Assembly: GCA_029844215.1 (NCBI GenBank) | Contig: CM056723.1 | Location: 3,246,980-3,310,979 of the forward strand | Direction of reading: 5' to 3' | DNA from: Przewalskia tangutica | Taxonomy: Eukaryota; Streptophyta; Magnoliopsida; Solanales; Solanaceae | Length of the DNA: 64,000 nucleotides | Shown: in pieces, positions 53,774-64,000 of the stretch | How positions within the stretch are numbered: the stretch's first letter is position 1 | How the letters are laid out: every line of letters starts with the position of its first letter | Made by a program: the position numbers and the translations under genes | The notes under the pieces: model-generated | What the model was told of the DNA's origin: nothing | What the model saw: only the letters and a program-made list of their open reading frames with translations | Database searches by the model: none

Positions 53774-56700
53774 ATGGCGTCGAAGCGCATATTGAAGGAG
53801 CTTAAGGATCTGCAGAAGGATCCTCCCACATCATGTAGCGCTGGTATGTCGGCTCTATATTCTTTTTTGCCTTCCAGTTTTCATTATTTTATTGTTTCTT
53901 ATGTGCTAGATTTGTTAGCTAAACACAAATAATTAGGTCGCCGTGATGCTTTCTGAGGCTAATACTGCAAAGTGTAGAACTTATATCAGAAGAACAAATC
54001 TGATTTAGTAATTTGCTGTTTTTTCTCCAAGTGAATTTATACCACTAGACAGAGTGTGCAGCGGTTTTTAATTTTCTGGCGGAATAGCACTATTTAAATG
54101 GTTGTGTCTATAATATTAGTGGCATTAGCCCACCGGGGGTAGCCTAGCAGTCAAAAAGCTGGAGTAACGACTTTAGGAACCAAGATTTGAATCTCGGTAG
54201 ATGTTATTCCAATTTGCCTATGCCTTGGTTTACTCAAGGTGTCTGTTAGCAAGCTTGGGCACATTAAAAGAACATTAGTGACATCATTAATTGGTTGGTC
54301 CATTATCAGTTAACTGCAGCTTAATGCGGATTTGGTTATATTTATTTTTTGTTTGTTTGTCACATCTTTGTTATATGATGCGGTATCCAACCAGCTTACA
54401 CACCTTGACTAATTCTGCAGGAAACTTGTTACAGCCTCCGGTTGTATTTATATTGGTTTCTCTCTCTCTCAATTTTGAGAACTAACATTCAATACATGGA
54501 ATTCTGAAGATTGTGAATGTTTTTTTTTTTTGTTTTTTTTATTGTGAATGTTACTTATCGTTCTTTATTGTACGTTTCCTAAAATGTATTCTGTCAAATG
54601 AGGAACTGTTATTCTCTCTGAGATTTAGGATAGGCTTTAATTTGCTGAGTGTGATTATACATTTGTTAAAGTGGGTACTTCAATCACATGGCTGTTATGT
54701 CGATATTAAGTAGCATATTTTGTCTAATACAGGTCCAGTGGCAGAGGATATGTTCCATTGGCAAGCAACAATCATGGGGCCTACGGATAGTCCTTACGCA
54801 GGAGGTGTATTTTTGGTCTCAATCCATTTCCCTCCTGATTATCCTTTCAAGCCTCCAAAGGTATGCCTATGCTCTATAGTATCCTTGTCCAGATCTGTAT
54901 CTGTTCCTTTACATTCTTTATTGTTATATACTAGAGTGTCGTTTTGTATGAATTACTCAAATACAATAATCAACTGAATGCATCTCAAGTATTTGCATAT
55001 AGGTTTCTAAGATAGTTTTTTTCTTTACTTAAAATAAGCAGGAACTTTCATGGATGACACCTTACCAGCTTGGCTGTGTCCATATAATCATAGCAATAGA
55101 ATTGACTGAAATTAACCTTCAATTACTGCTTACTTCACCATCTCTAATTATTTTGTAAAATGTGGAGTATGCTAGCATTCAAAATGCCGACTTTTTGTAT
55201 GCGGGCACATGGTTTTTTGTTTACATACCACAGAAATAAGCCCACTGGCATACATGGTGGAATACACTCAAAATTGACAAACAGCTCATCTCCCTTTGGA
55301 AAATCTCAGCAAGCCTTGGATACTAGTTACTACTGTCTGTAACTTCCTTATGATCTTTTCCATTAGTTGAGATGACATTTGAAGCTTTTTGTTGAGAAGC
55401 TTACCTTCTCCCTGCTCTCTTATGTTCTGGTGCTAGAGTGAGCTGGTACTTCAGGGTGTTGTTCAAGATTATAGCTCGATAATCATGGGCATAACAGTTT
55501 TTGTCCAGTTTGTTTTGTCATGCCTATAAGTATGCTGGTGTAGAAGTTGGTTGGCGTTTGTTTGCTGCTAGATTAGGTTTACCTTCATGGTGGTTCTGTA
55601 GGTTTAAAGATTTTGTTTGTTGTTGGGACACTGTTTGAAATTCTGCAGAAGAAGTTCTTCTCTGCTAAATCTGAAATGTGTTTGATTAATAGTTGTCGAC
55701 TGGGTTTTGTGGTGATCAGACAAGGTTGATCTTCTTATTGTTGATTTGTTTCAGGTTGCATTTAGAACTAAGGTTTTCCACCCTAACATCAATAGCAATG
55801 GAAGTATATGTTTGGATATCCTTAAAGAGCAGTGGAGTCCAGCATTAACAATATCTAAGGTTTGATCTTGGTCTTTGTTTGTGTCCAATTAAATGTTTAT
55901 TTTCTGGTCTTAGATTTCTCTATGATGATGAGTCATAGCTAAAGACTAAATTTAACAAAATGAAGATGATGGAGGTGGTGCGTGATATTATTTGGTGGAG
56001 AATAATAGACTTTTGTTATGTCTTGTTATCTAGATTGTTTGAGTCTTGATCTCTTTCTTTATAATTAAGGTCTTCTGAGCCATTGGAATCTTGGCTTACA
56101 GTAGGCCAAATATTCCTAACTGGGAATATATTTAATAGAATTAGCTTTATGCCAATATAAATGAATGTGGGAGCTGTGATTGGCAAGTTGTAGATAGCAT
56201 GTTCTAGACACATGGCGGTTTAGACTGGTATGTTAGTAAAGGAAGGGAGAATCCGAGCGATAATACCAATCAAAAGAAAGGATAGAGTAGAAGAGGAGAA
56301 AGAACAGTATCATCATTCTAGAACAGTAACTAAACATTATCATGACTGCTTTAAACAAAAAACAGTAACTATGTATTATCTATTTTTAATGAAGGGGTTT
56401 ATCATACCATGCCCTACAGAACATGCCTGCCTTAAAGAACATATTTGTTATTTTCCTTTTCTCCAGCTGACAAATGTCAAATAGCAACTTAGTCTAATGA
56501 TGCCATTTAGACTAAAAGAAAGGAAAGTGAGGGGAACTGTCATGCTCATTTCTTTAATAAAGAAGTACAAGTGTGATACCTTTTGACATTGCCCCTATTA
56601 CATAAGTATTTTCTGTGTTATGGTGTGATGTCACTACTTGCACTTCTCACTGGCTTCTGCTAAATCTTTGATAGAAATTAGGTGAACAACTTACTAGTTG

Positions 56701-57264
56701 ATGTTGATGCAGATGATTTATTTTCTAAATTTTGTCGTATGCATTTGTTGGATTGCGTTTTGGGTGTTCAGATTTTAACTGAAGTGAAGATAATTTACCG
56801 GTAATATTCAGCTGTTACTGGAGTACAATCTTTTGAGCAATACCTGCCACTTCAGATTGTATTATTGAACAATACACCTACAACTCTCAGATAATTGACT
56901 CGTGGAGTATTCTACTTTATGTATCTTTGTTTTGCTTGATGTCTCCTGTTTGCTTGCACATTTCCATTAAACTATTCAAAATGTGATGAAAACGAGTTTA
57001 TGTACCAAGTCACCACTAGACCATATGGAAAAGGTGCGAGGGAAGGGCTTTGCTGGTTTATCTTTCTTACTTTTCAATTGTCTTTTGGCTTTGTCTCAGC
57101 AAGCTATTTCTATGTTTTAGGTCTTGTTGTCCATCTGCTCTCTATTGACGGATCCAAACCCGGATGATCCACTTGTACCAGAAATTGCTCATATGTACAA
57201 GACTGACAGGGCCAAGTACGAGTCCACTGCTCGTAGCTGGACACAGAAATATGCTATGGGATGA
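53774..57264 (+). CDS. UBC: Ubiquitin-conjugating enzyme E2 (UBC8/10/28 type)
   Basis: Carries ubiquitin as a thioester on its active cysteine and, with E3 ligases, transfers it to target proteins in cytosol and nucleus. Four coding exons with consistent phases (53774-53843, 54733-54860, 55755-55859, 57121-57264) encode 148 residues, exactly the length of this class. The start MASKRILKELKDLQKDPPTS and the end YAMG are those of the plant UBC8/10/28 group. The catalytic block HPNINSNGSICLDILKEQWS places the active cysteine at residue 85, with the HPN motif upstream and PPDYPFKPPK (57-66) before it. Nothing is missing. A SINE sits in the first coding intron. Which Arabidopsis paralogue is orthologous cannot be decided by eye. 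Confidence 0.97.
54129..54272 (+). mobile_element. tRNA-derived SINE in the E2 intron
   Basis: An A-box TAGCCTAGCAG near 54140 and a B-box-like ATTTGAATCTC near 54188 lie at tRNA-like spacing. Imperfect flanking repeats (ATTAGTGGCATTA before and ATTAGTGACATCA after) look like a target duplication. It has no (GTT)n tail, so it is a different family from the LINE-tail copies. Confidence 0.65.
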
Positions 57265-57985
57265 TGACAAAAGTGTCCTCGGGCGTGTATGAGACTTAAT
57301 TGCAATGACTTCATTTTGTTTTCACCCTTAAGTGCAGTGTCTTCATTGTGCTTTGGATGAAAGAATTAAATGTTGGTAAGGAAATCAGTTTACTTGACTC
57401 CAATCATGTCAGATTGTCAAGACCAAGATCTTTCAATATGTGTATCTATTTGTTGAATTTTAGTGAGGGGAGAACCGGAAATGTAATTTTACTTGTGCCC
57501 CTTTCCCAAGCTTGTCTATTTGATTGTCTTGTATGGTTGCTCTCTTTTCAGTTGCAAAATTCCAGTGATACTGTATCATTTCTTTGTATGAGACCATATT
57601 TCTGTCATCTGTTTTAAGTTGTGCAAAGCAGGTCTTTGAAAATCTGGGTAGGTAAAATTTTCCCTGCTGAATGGGGAGCACAGTTATCAACTGATAGCTC
57701 ACTGCCCCCTTCCGTGAGCTAAGTTCTCCCTTGAATTTGGTCTTTGAAGTTTGACTTTTCTCTTCATGTGTATAATGGTGTGCCAGAGATATCGGACTCT
57801 GGATTCAAGGCTTTGGCTCATGTCGTTTTCCGACAGCTGCAAGTGGTGGCCTAGGTGCTGACGCTTCAGCAGGGCTAATTAATGTGTAGGGTTGAGCAGA
57901 TTATTCTTGAAATGTGGGAACCGTCTACAGAATTTCTGCACGCTGAGGTCATTATCTTAATCTTGGAATCGTTTCTAGTGAAGGT
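57265..57985. other. 3' UTR and downstream DNA of the E2 gene
   Basis: Probable 3' UTR for about the first 350 bp. No further gene is recognised. Confidence 0.4.
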
Positions 57986-57986
57986 A

Positions 57987-58350
57987 GGGCCCCGTTTGGT
58001 AGATGGTTAGAGTTATATTATGTTGTGATGAAATTTATGTATTATTTTATGCAATGATTAGTAATGCAAGTTTAGCTTCATGCGTTAGTTATTCCACATT
58101 CTATCCTTAGTTAAGCATGTTTGGCTATTCATGTATAGTAGTTCCAGCTTCTATCTTGCATAAAATAAAACATAGATTTTTTCATATCTTGTTCATGTAT
58201 TAGTTATGCGGGTTTTTAACTTGCAAACTTGACGCCTTATTAATTTCATACATGAATAATTTACCTCCTAACTAGCTATCAAGTGTAGCATCATTTATGT
58301 AGTATTTAAACATGCATATCTTACCTCTAAACTAGTTACCAAATGACCCC
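57987..58350. mobile_element. MITE with GGGCCCCGTTTGGTA ends
   Basis: TA (57985-57986 and 58351-58352) flanks an element starting GGGCCCCGTTTGGTAGATGG and ending TTACCAAATGACCCC, imperfectly inverted. It is about 364 bp, AT-rich and non-coding. Confidence 0.55.
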
Positions 58351-58387
58351 TATTGTGCTAACATTACTTTTGCATCCCCACAATTTT

Positions 58388-58453
58388 GTTAAGAGGTAGA
58401 CCGATCGGGGTCACAATTTCGTTAAGAGGTAGACCGATCGGGGTCACAATTTG
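58388..58453. repeat. 33-bp tandem duplication
   Basis: GTTAAGAGGTAGACCGATCG plus GGGTCACAATTTC is repeated once directly after itself (58388 and 58421), with one difference at the end. Confidence 0.92.
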
Positions 58454-59721
58454 TATCGGTTAAACAAATTATTGTGTCTCCTGTTGAGTAACTTGAGTTT
58501 TTCCCGTTTTCATCTTCTCCTACGCACGCTCTATTATTGGCAAAATGAATTGTGAAAGTATATTGTTGTTTGCCTAAAGATGAGGGTATAGCCACGCTTA
58601 GCAGATTTTTGTAGTTCAACTTGTGTGTGAGGGGTTCATGAATATGGGTGAGAGTTGGGTCACTATCGAGAAGGACCAAAAGGATGTGGGAGCAATTAGG
58701 AAGCTCCAGATGTTCGAGGATGCATCATTTTGCAGTGAAAGTTTTGTCTGTTTGTACTTGAGTTGAAATTAAAAAGGATAGGTTGATAATGCGAGTGGGT
58801 TAATAAAGAACACTAATTGTACAAATGATTGACGCTTAGTTTACAAGCAAGCAAGTCTTTTCAGCCTATAGATTAGATTCACGTGCCATGCTACCACGTC
58901 TTTCTTCACATTGCTTCTTGTTCAAGTCAAACGTTTTAATATCATGTACTTTATTGCCTTTCTGATACCTTGGCATTTGCTGCTAGTATCTCCTGTTCTT
59001 TCTCCAAGAACGCAATAAGAGAACGAAAACATTTTATTGTAATTTGAAGTAACCACTGTGATAACTTGTGGCAAAGGTAAAATTCTTGCAAATTAGGACT
59101 TTCCCTTGGTAAGTACTGTGGCTTGTTATGTGTGTCAATTTCACAATAGTTTCCTCTAATACTTGTATGAGACTGATATGACACCCTCATTATAATTATA
59201 CAAAAGGTAGGACCTTGACTCATTATAAAACCTCAAAGAATCCTAGAGAATGTCGAACTTTCCTCCAGAGGCTTCCTTGCAAGTTCCTTTTCCAAAATCT
59301 AGAGAAAAATGGTGCAACGTTAGGTAAAAAGCAAAAATGCAAGACCAAAGACTTTCTGCTATGTATAACAACAAGTCGGGGCTGCCGGGTGTGGGGCTGG
59401 GCTTGTTTTGTTTGACATGTCCAATATCACCAGCTGTAAAGAGGATCCTCCTGTCTTTAGTCAAACAGAAATTAATATTTTTACCTCCTCCCACTCGGAC
59501 ACATAATTTAAAGGAAGAAAAAATACTTTTAAAATGTGCAATCTAAAATAAGACTAAATATTATATAAATCGTCATATTAAAGGTACATGATAATTTTAA
59601 AGTTCAAATATTTTAAATTTAAAAATTATGATTCTTTAAAGGACAAATTAGAAAAACTGTGTCACGTAAATAAGAAATTGAGATAAAGAACGACTATTTA
59701 GGTATAGTACGGGAAACTAAG
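58454..59721. other. Intergenic DNA, nothing certain
   Basis: No gene is recognised. TAAAGGTACATGATAATTTT to GAAATTGAGATAAAG (59578-59690) resembles half of a Stowaway-type element. Short open frames here have no motif. Confidence 0.4.
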
Positions 59722-59864
59722 GGGTCGTTTGTTACGAGAAATGGGATAAGCAAATATATCCTATGATATTATTTTATCTCACCTTCTATACAATAACAAC
59801 AACAAGATATACCCGATGTAATTCCACAAATAGGGTTTGGGGATAATAGGTTGTACGAAGATCT
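59722..59864 (-). mobile_element. Truncated MITE end followed by RTE-LINE tail
   Basis: GGGTCGTTTGTTACGAGAAA at 59722 is the left end of the MITE type seen at 33382, but it is cut off at about 59787. From there the minus strand carries a LINE/TS-type tail: CAACAACAAGATATACCC in plus-strand reading, then AATTCCACAAATAGGGTTTGG. The tail stops where the copia LTR begins. Confidence 0.55.
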
Positions 59865-60628
59865 TGCTAGAGTCAATCTAGTATCATCAATGAATAAGCA
59901 CAATAAGAGAATAATAACTCTATTGAAATTCAAATTAACTATGAAATATTCAGCAAATTATAGAACAACACTAACTTGATGTCGATAGAGGCCTGCTTGA
60001 CGCAGTGTCCTAAGATAGAAATTCGTCCCCACTTATGTTGTAGTTCTTCGGACGTCTATCTAGAGGATACAACTATCTAGGTGAGAGTTCTAGCACAAGA
60101 ACTTCACCCCTTGCGAATTTACTTTATGATTTTTCCAGAAATAACTTTTGAAAAAGAAGAAGTATTGAGATCTTATGATTGTTATATAATCATATGATTC
60201 ATGTATTGATTGTACATTCAATCAAGTGATCAACCTCCTTTATATAGGAGTAATATCTGAACATGTATAATCATTTATTCAAAGAGTTGTAATTATTCTG
60301 AAAAGTTACAATTTTTGGTTTGAAAAATCTGACAGTTTAACCCAAGCGTTGCGACTCTTGCCCTTAGCGTCGTGGCTCTTGCCCCATGGCACCGCGACCC
60401 TTACCCAAGGCGCCGACCCTAATTCTCTTTTGGAATTCCAGTAAGCTACTGCCAATCAGGCGCCGCGGCTCAGCTTCCAAGCGTCGCGACGCTTACGACG
60501 GTAATTTATTTTTGGGTACTGGACGAGAGGCGACGCGACCCTAGTCCCAGGCGTCGCGGCGCTTCGGCAAATATTCCGAAGTTACTTTTGATCACCTATT
60601 TCTTCTTAATTCGATACAAGTTTCAACA
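59865..60628 (-). repeat. 3' LTR of the second copia copy
   Basis: It shares GATAGAGGCCTGC, CGTCTATCT(A/T)GAGGATACAACTATC and AGTTCTAGCACAAGAACTTCAC with the LTRs of the first copy. Between 60340 and 60570 it has a GC-rich zone of repeated GCGYCGCGAC-like motifs, longer than in the first copy. Confidence 0.88.
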
Positions 60629-61199
60629 ATACCCCACATTTATTATTCAAACATTAACAATACCCCACATTTGGATAGAAAATAAGATAATAAGGAACTT
60701 ATCGTTATTTCTGAAAAACTCGATATGACATGCATTAGAAAAGGTGTCTTTTGGACTTGAACCGTTCGTAGTGCATACTTATCAGACCTACTCTGTGAAA
60801 TAGTGGACGTATGTCTTGAACTATTCACGCTTTGTAGTAAATCAAGACAATAAGTATCATACACATCATATCAACATATTTCAATTCTTACAATTGTGTT
60901 CATTTCGGTCGTGAACAACTCCTTCTTCGTGAGATTTTTTAGAGAACGTAGCTATATCGGTTCCCACAGATGCGACCTCACATCAATCTCATACAGGTAA
61001 TACTAAACAAGAATAGTCCGTACTATCCCACCATGATGACTTTTAGTATTATTAAGAATAATATTCATCACTTAATCGTCAACAGATTAATACACTTAGT
61101 ACACCATATGAACGAGCATGTGTGTGTTTTCTATGCTCCTTGAGTCTTCCCCAACTAGTTTTCTATTGAACCTAAACCATGAGATCTACAATTATGATA

Positions 61200-64000
61200 G
61201 GTTATGTTGCCGCCAAGTAATGACTCATTGTATTGACTTTAAGCTCATTCCCCTCGATGTAAATACGACTTGCTCTCTGTTAAGGCCTTTTGTCAAAAGA
61301 TTCACTATATTGTCCTTTGATTTCACATAATCAATGGAAATAATTTCATTCTTCATCAAGCTTCGTATTGTATTATGCCGCCGTCTTATATGTCTCGACT
61401 TGCCATTGTATATTTGATTATTTGCCCTCATCAGGGCAGTCATACTATCACAATGTATGCAAATGGCTGTCACAGACTTTGTCCATAACAGAATACCTTC
61501 TAAGAAGTTTCTGAGCCATTCTGGCTCTTTGACAGCTTTGTCCAAGGCTACAAACTCTGCTTCCATAGTTGATCGCGTATTCACCGTTTACTTTGATGAT
61601 TTTCAAGATACCGACTCTCCACCAAGTGTAAATACATAACCACTTGTGGACTTACTTTCTGAATGGTTGGAAATCCAATTAGCATCACAATGTCTTCTAA
61701 AACATGAGGATATTTTGTATAATGCAACCCATAGTTCATTGTATGCTTTAGATATCGGAGTGCCCTAATTAGTGCAAACCAATGATCTTTTCCAGTATTA
61801 TGTGAGTATCGACTAAGTCGACTCACTGTATATGCTGATCTCATACAATTCATTATGTATCAAACTTCCAAGAACTTGTGTATATTTCAATTGAGACACA
61901 CTTCCACCCTGATTTTTCTTAAGGTGACAAGAGGGATCAAATGGTGTAACAACCGGTCGATCATCATAGTGTCCAAACTTTCTAAAGACCTTTTCAACAT
62001 AGTTGGATTGAGTTAAGATGTAACCATCAGACTTCTTTTGCATTCTAATACCAAGAATGACATCCGCTATTCCCATATCTTTCATATAAAAAACGGCATG
62101 CAACATCTTTTAGTTTGGTTAATTACATCCTTACTTGTTTCCATAATTAGCATATCATCAACATATAAGCATATAATGACACATGCATCTTTACATTGCT
62201 TAATGTAGACACATTCATCACATTCATTTATTTGAAAACCATTTGATAATAACGTATTATCAAACTTTTCATGTCATTGCTTTGAAGCTTGTTTAAGTCT
62301 GTATAAAGACTTAATCAATTTACAAACCTTCTTTTCTTGACCTTTCACAACAAACCTTTTAGGTTGTTCCATGTAAATTTCATCTAATTCACCATTCAAA
62401 AACGCGATTTTCACATCCATTTGGTGTATTTCCAAATTGTGAATTGTCGCCATAGCAATTAGCGTCCTTATAGACGTAATTCTCGTTACTGGTGAGTAAG
62501 TATCAAAGAAATCTACACCTTCTTTTTACGAAACCCTTTGGCTACTATACGAGCTTTGTATTTTTCTATAGTACCAACAGGCCTCAATTTCCGTTTGAAA
62601 ATCCATTTATGGCCTATTGATTTTTGTCCCGGAGGAAGATCAACCAATATCCATGTATTATTTTGCACAATGGATTCTACCTCACTTTGGATAGCCTCAT
62701 TCCAATAAGGTGTTTCGGATGATTCCATAGCAGCCCTGTATGTTTGAGGTTCTCCTTCAACAGAAAAAGTCATGAAGTCTGGTCCAAAATCTTTGGCAAT
62801 TTTCACACGTTTACTTCTCCTTGGTTCAGAATTTTTTTCTTGAACAGATGAAGTAAGATTATCATCATTTTGTGTGTTTTGGTTTGACTCATCTTGAGGC
62901 AGTGTCCTCTTCTTATGACTAGGAACACTTTTATCCTTGTCTTTGTAAGAAAAAAATATCCTCAATAAATTCTGCTTCAGCAGATTCCATAAGTGTGTTT
63001 TTGTGAATACCTTCAACATCAGAATGATACACCAAAAACTTATATGATGCACTATTATTGTCAGGGCCAATATATATGCAATCCACCGTTTTTTGTCCAA
63101 GTTTAGTTCTCTTTGGTAAGAGAACTTGAACTTTCGCTAGGCAACCCCACACTTTCATCCTTTTGAAAGTATGCAATCTTCTTTTCCACAATTCATACGG
63201 AGATTGGTCACTTTTATTATGAGAAATTTTGTTTAGTATCATATTTGCAGTAAGTAACGCCTCTCCCCATAAACTAAGAGGTGCGCCTGAACTAACCAAC
63301 ATCCAATTTATTATATTCTTCAATGTTCTATTCTTTCGTTCGGCAACTCCATTTTGTTTTGGAGTATATGGAGCAGTGGTTTGATGAACTATACCATGAG
63401 TAGAACATAATTCTTTGAACTCATTTAATTGATATTCACCACCTCTATCAGACCTTAGAATTTTAATTCTCTTGTCAAGTTGGTTTTCCACTCCGCTTTA
63501 TATGTTTTAAACATGTTTAAAGCCTCATCTTTGGTATGTATTAAGTATACATAACATATTTACTGCAATCATCTATGAATGATATGTAATAATTCTTTCC
63601 TCCACGAGATGGGGTTGCTTGGTAATCACACAAATCACTATGAATTAAATCAAGCATTTCATTTGATTTTACAACAGATTTATGAGGATGACTTGCATAT
63701 TTTGATTCTATGCAAACTCCACACTTAGACATTTTGTTCATAGAGCATTTTCGCAACATGCATATCTTTACCATTCTTTGTAGAGAGCGATAATTAACAT
63801 GTTCTAATCGTGAATGTCATAAGGAAGAGAAATCAACCATATACATAGAAGCAGTGCTAGTGCCTGCATTTTTATTAATAATGGCAATTGTCTTAGTAGG
63901 TACAACAGATAGTTTGAAGAGTCTCTCACTGAGGTAACCCTTCCCTACACATCTCACCCTTCGTGAGTACAAATTTGTCAGATTCAAATACAATTTTGAA
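61200..64000 (-). pseudogene. Copia pol of the second copy, frameshifted
   Basis: In minus orientation the pieces are a pre-integrase/integrase start (63774-63541, GVCIESKYASHPHKSV), integrase core (63491-62931, SDRGGEYQLNEF and TPKQNGVAERKNRT), the linker to reverse transcriptase (63100-62513, GPDFMTF then VGTIEKYKARIVAKGF), reverse transcriptase pieces near 62400-61813, and RNase H (61584-61225, MEAEFVALDKAVKEPEWL). Each piece is in a different frame, so at least four frameshifts or stops inactivate it. Gag and protease lie mostly outside the window. Confidence 0.9.

Larger units (their letters stand above)
59865..64000 (-). mobile_element. Second copy of the copia family, runs off the window
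   Basis: A 764-bp 3' LTR (59865-60628) is followed by AATACCCCACATTT purine-tract sequence. It appears twice, at 60628 and 60658. Then comes a non-coding stretch and the polyprotein in minus orientation to the window edge. Sequence matches the element at 9596-20066 throughout, but lacks both gypsy solo LTRs. The 5' LTR lies beyond 64000, so no target duplication can be checked. Confidence 0.92.

Overview
The window is plant nuclear DNA, most likely from a Solanaceae species. The evidence is GT-AG introns, plant-type gene families, high AT content, tobacco-TS-like tails ending in (GTT)n, the GTGGAATTAGTCGAGG-type SINE tail and Ty1-copia/Ty3-gypsy LTRs of a kind I associate with Solanaceae. The genus cannot be fixed from the sequence alone.

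Four intact protein genes can be modelled, all on the + strand. They are a STAR/KH RNA-binding protein of the SPIN1/quaking-like group (2224-6766, 7 exons), the single-exon ribosome-assembly factor PNO1 (29579-30217), an LRR receptor-like kinase of the At5g58300 type (43744-46176) with a non-canonical HGN catalytic loop, and a 148-residue ubiquitin-conjugating enzyme E2 of the UBC8/10/28 type (53774-57264, 4 coding exons). A PP2C-type phosphatase pseudogene lies on the - strand at 7556-9385. No rRNA or tRNA gene, CRISPR array or bacterial feature is present. A 50-base 5S rRNA-derived fragment lies at 41482-41531.

The rest is mostly transposable elements, many delimitable to the base by target-site duplications (TSDs).
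- 0.7-9.4 kb: a TRIM, an inverted-repeat MITE, RTE-LINE 3' ends, a hAT MITE in a KH-gene intron, and a 5'-truncated LINE in the PP2C relic.
- 9.5-20.1 kb: a small hAT MITE split by a copia element, itself split by two gypsy solo LTRs.
- 20.1-28.1 kb: an (AT)n tract and two copia fragments in opposite orientation. One is split by a gypsy solo LTR that contains a second, related solo LTR in the opposite orientation.
- 28-42 kb: PNO1, MITEs, a LINE ORF1 relic, a tRNA-derived SINE, hAT and Harbinger-type elements, and a chimeric 5S/LINE-tail insert.
- 46.8-53.2 kb: Harbinger-type elements almost end to end. Four adjacent ones share single TTA target copies, and a hAT element is nested in one of them.
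- 59.8-64.0 kb: a second copy of the first copia family, running off the window. It shows how the first copy looked before its solo-LTR insertions.

I found no previously undescribed biochemical system. The most unusual things are structural: the nested insertions, the inverted LTR-in-LTR palindrome, the TTA-sharing Harbinger array, and the 5S/LINE-tail chimera.
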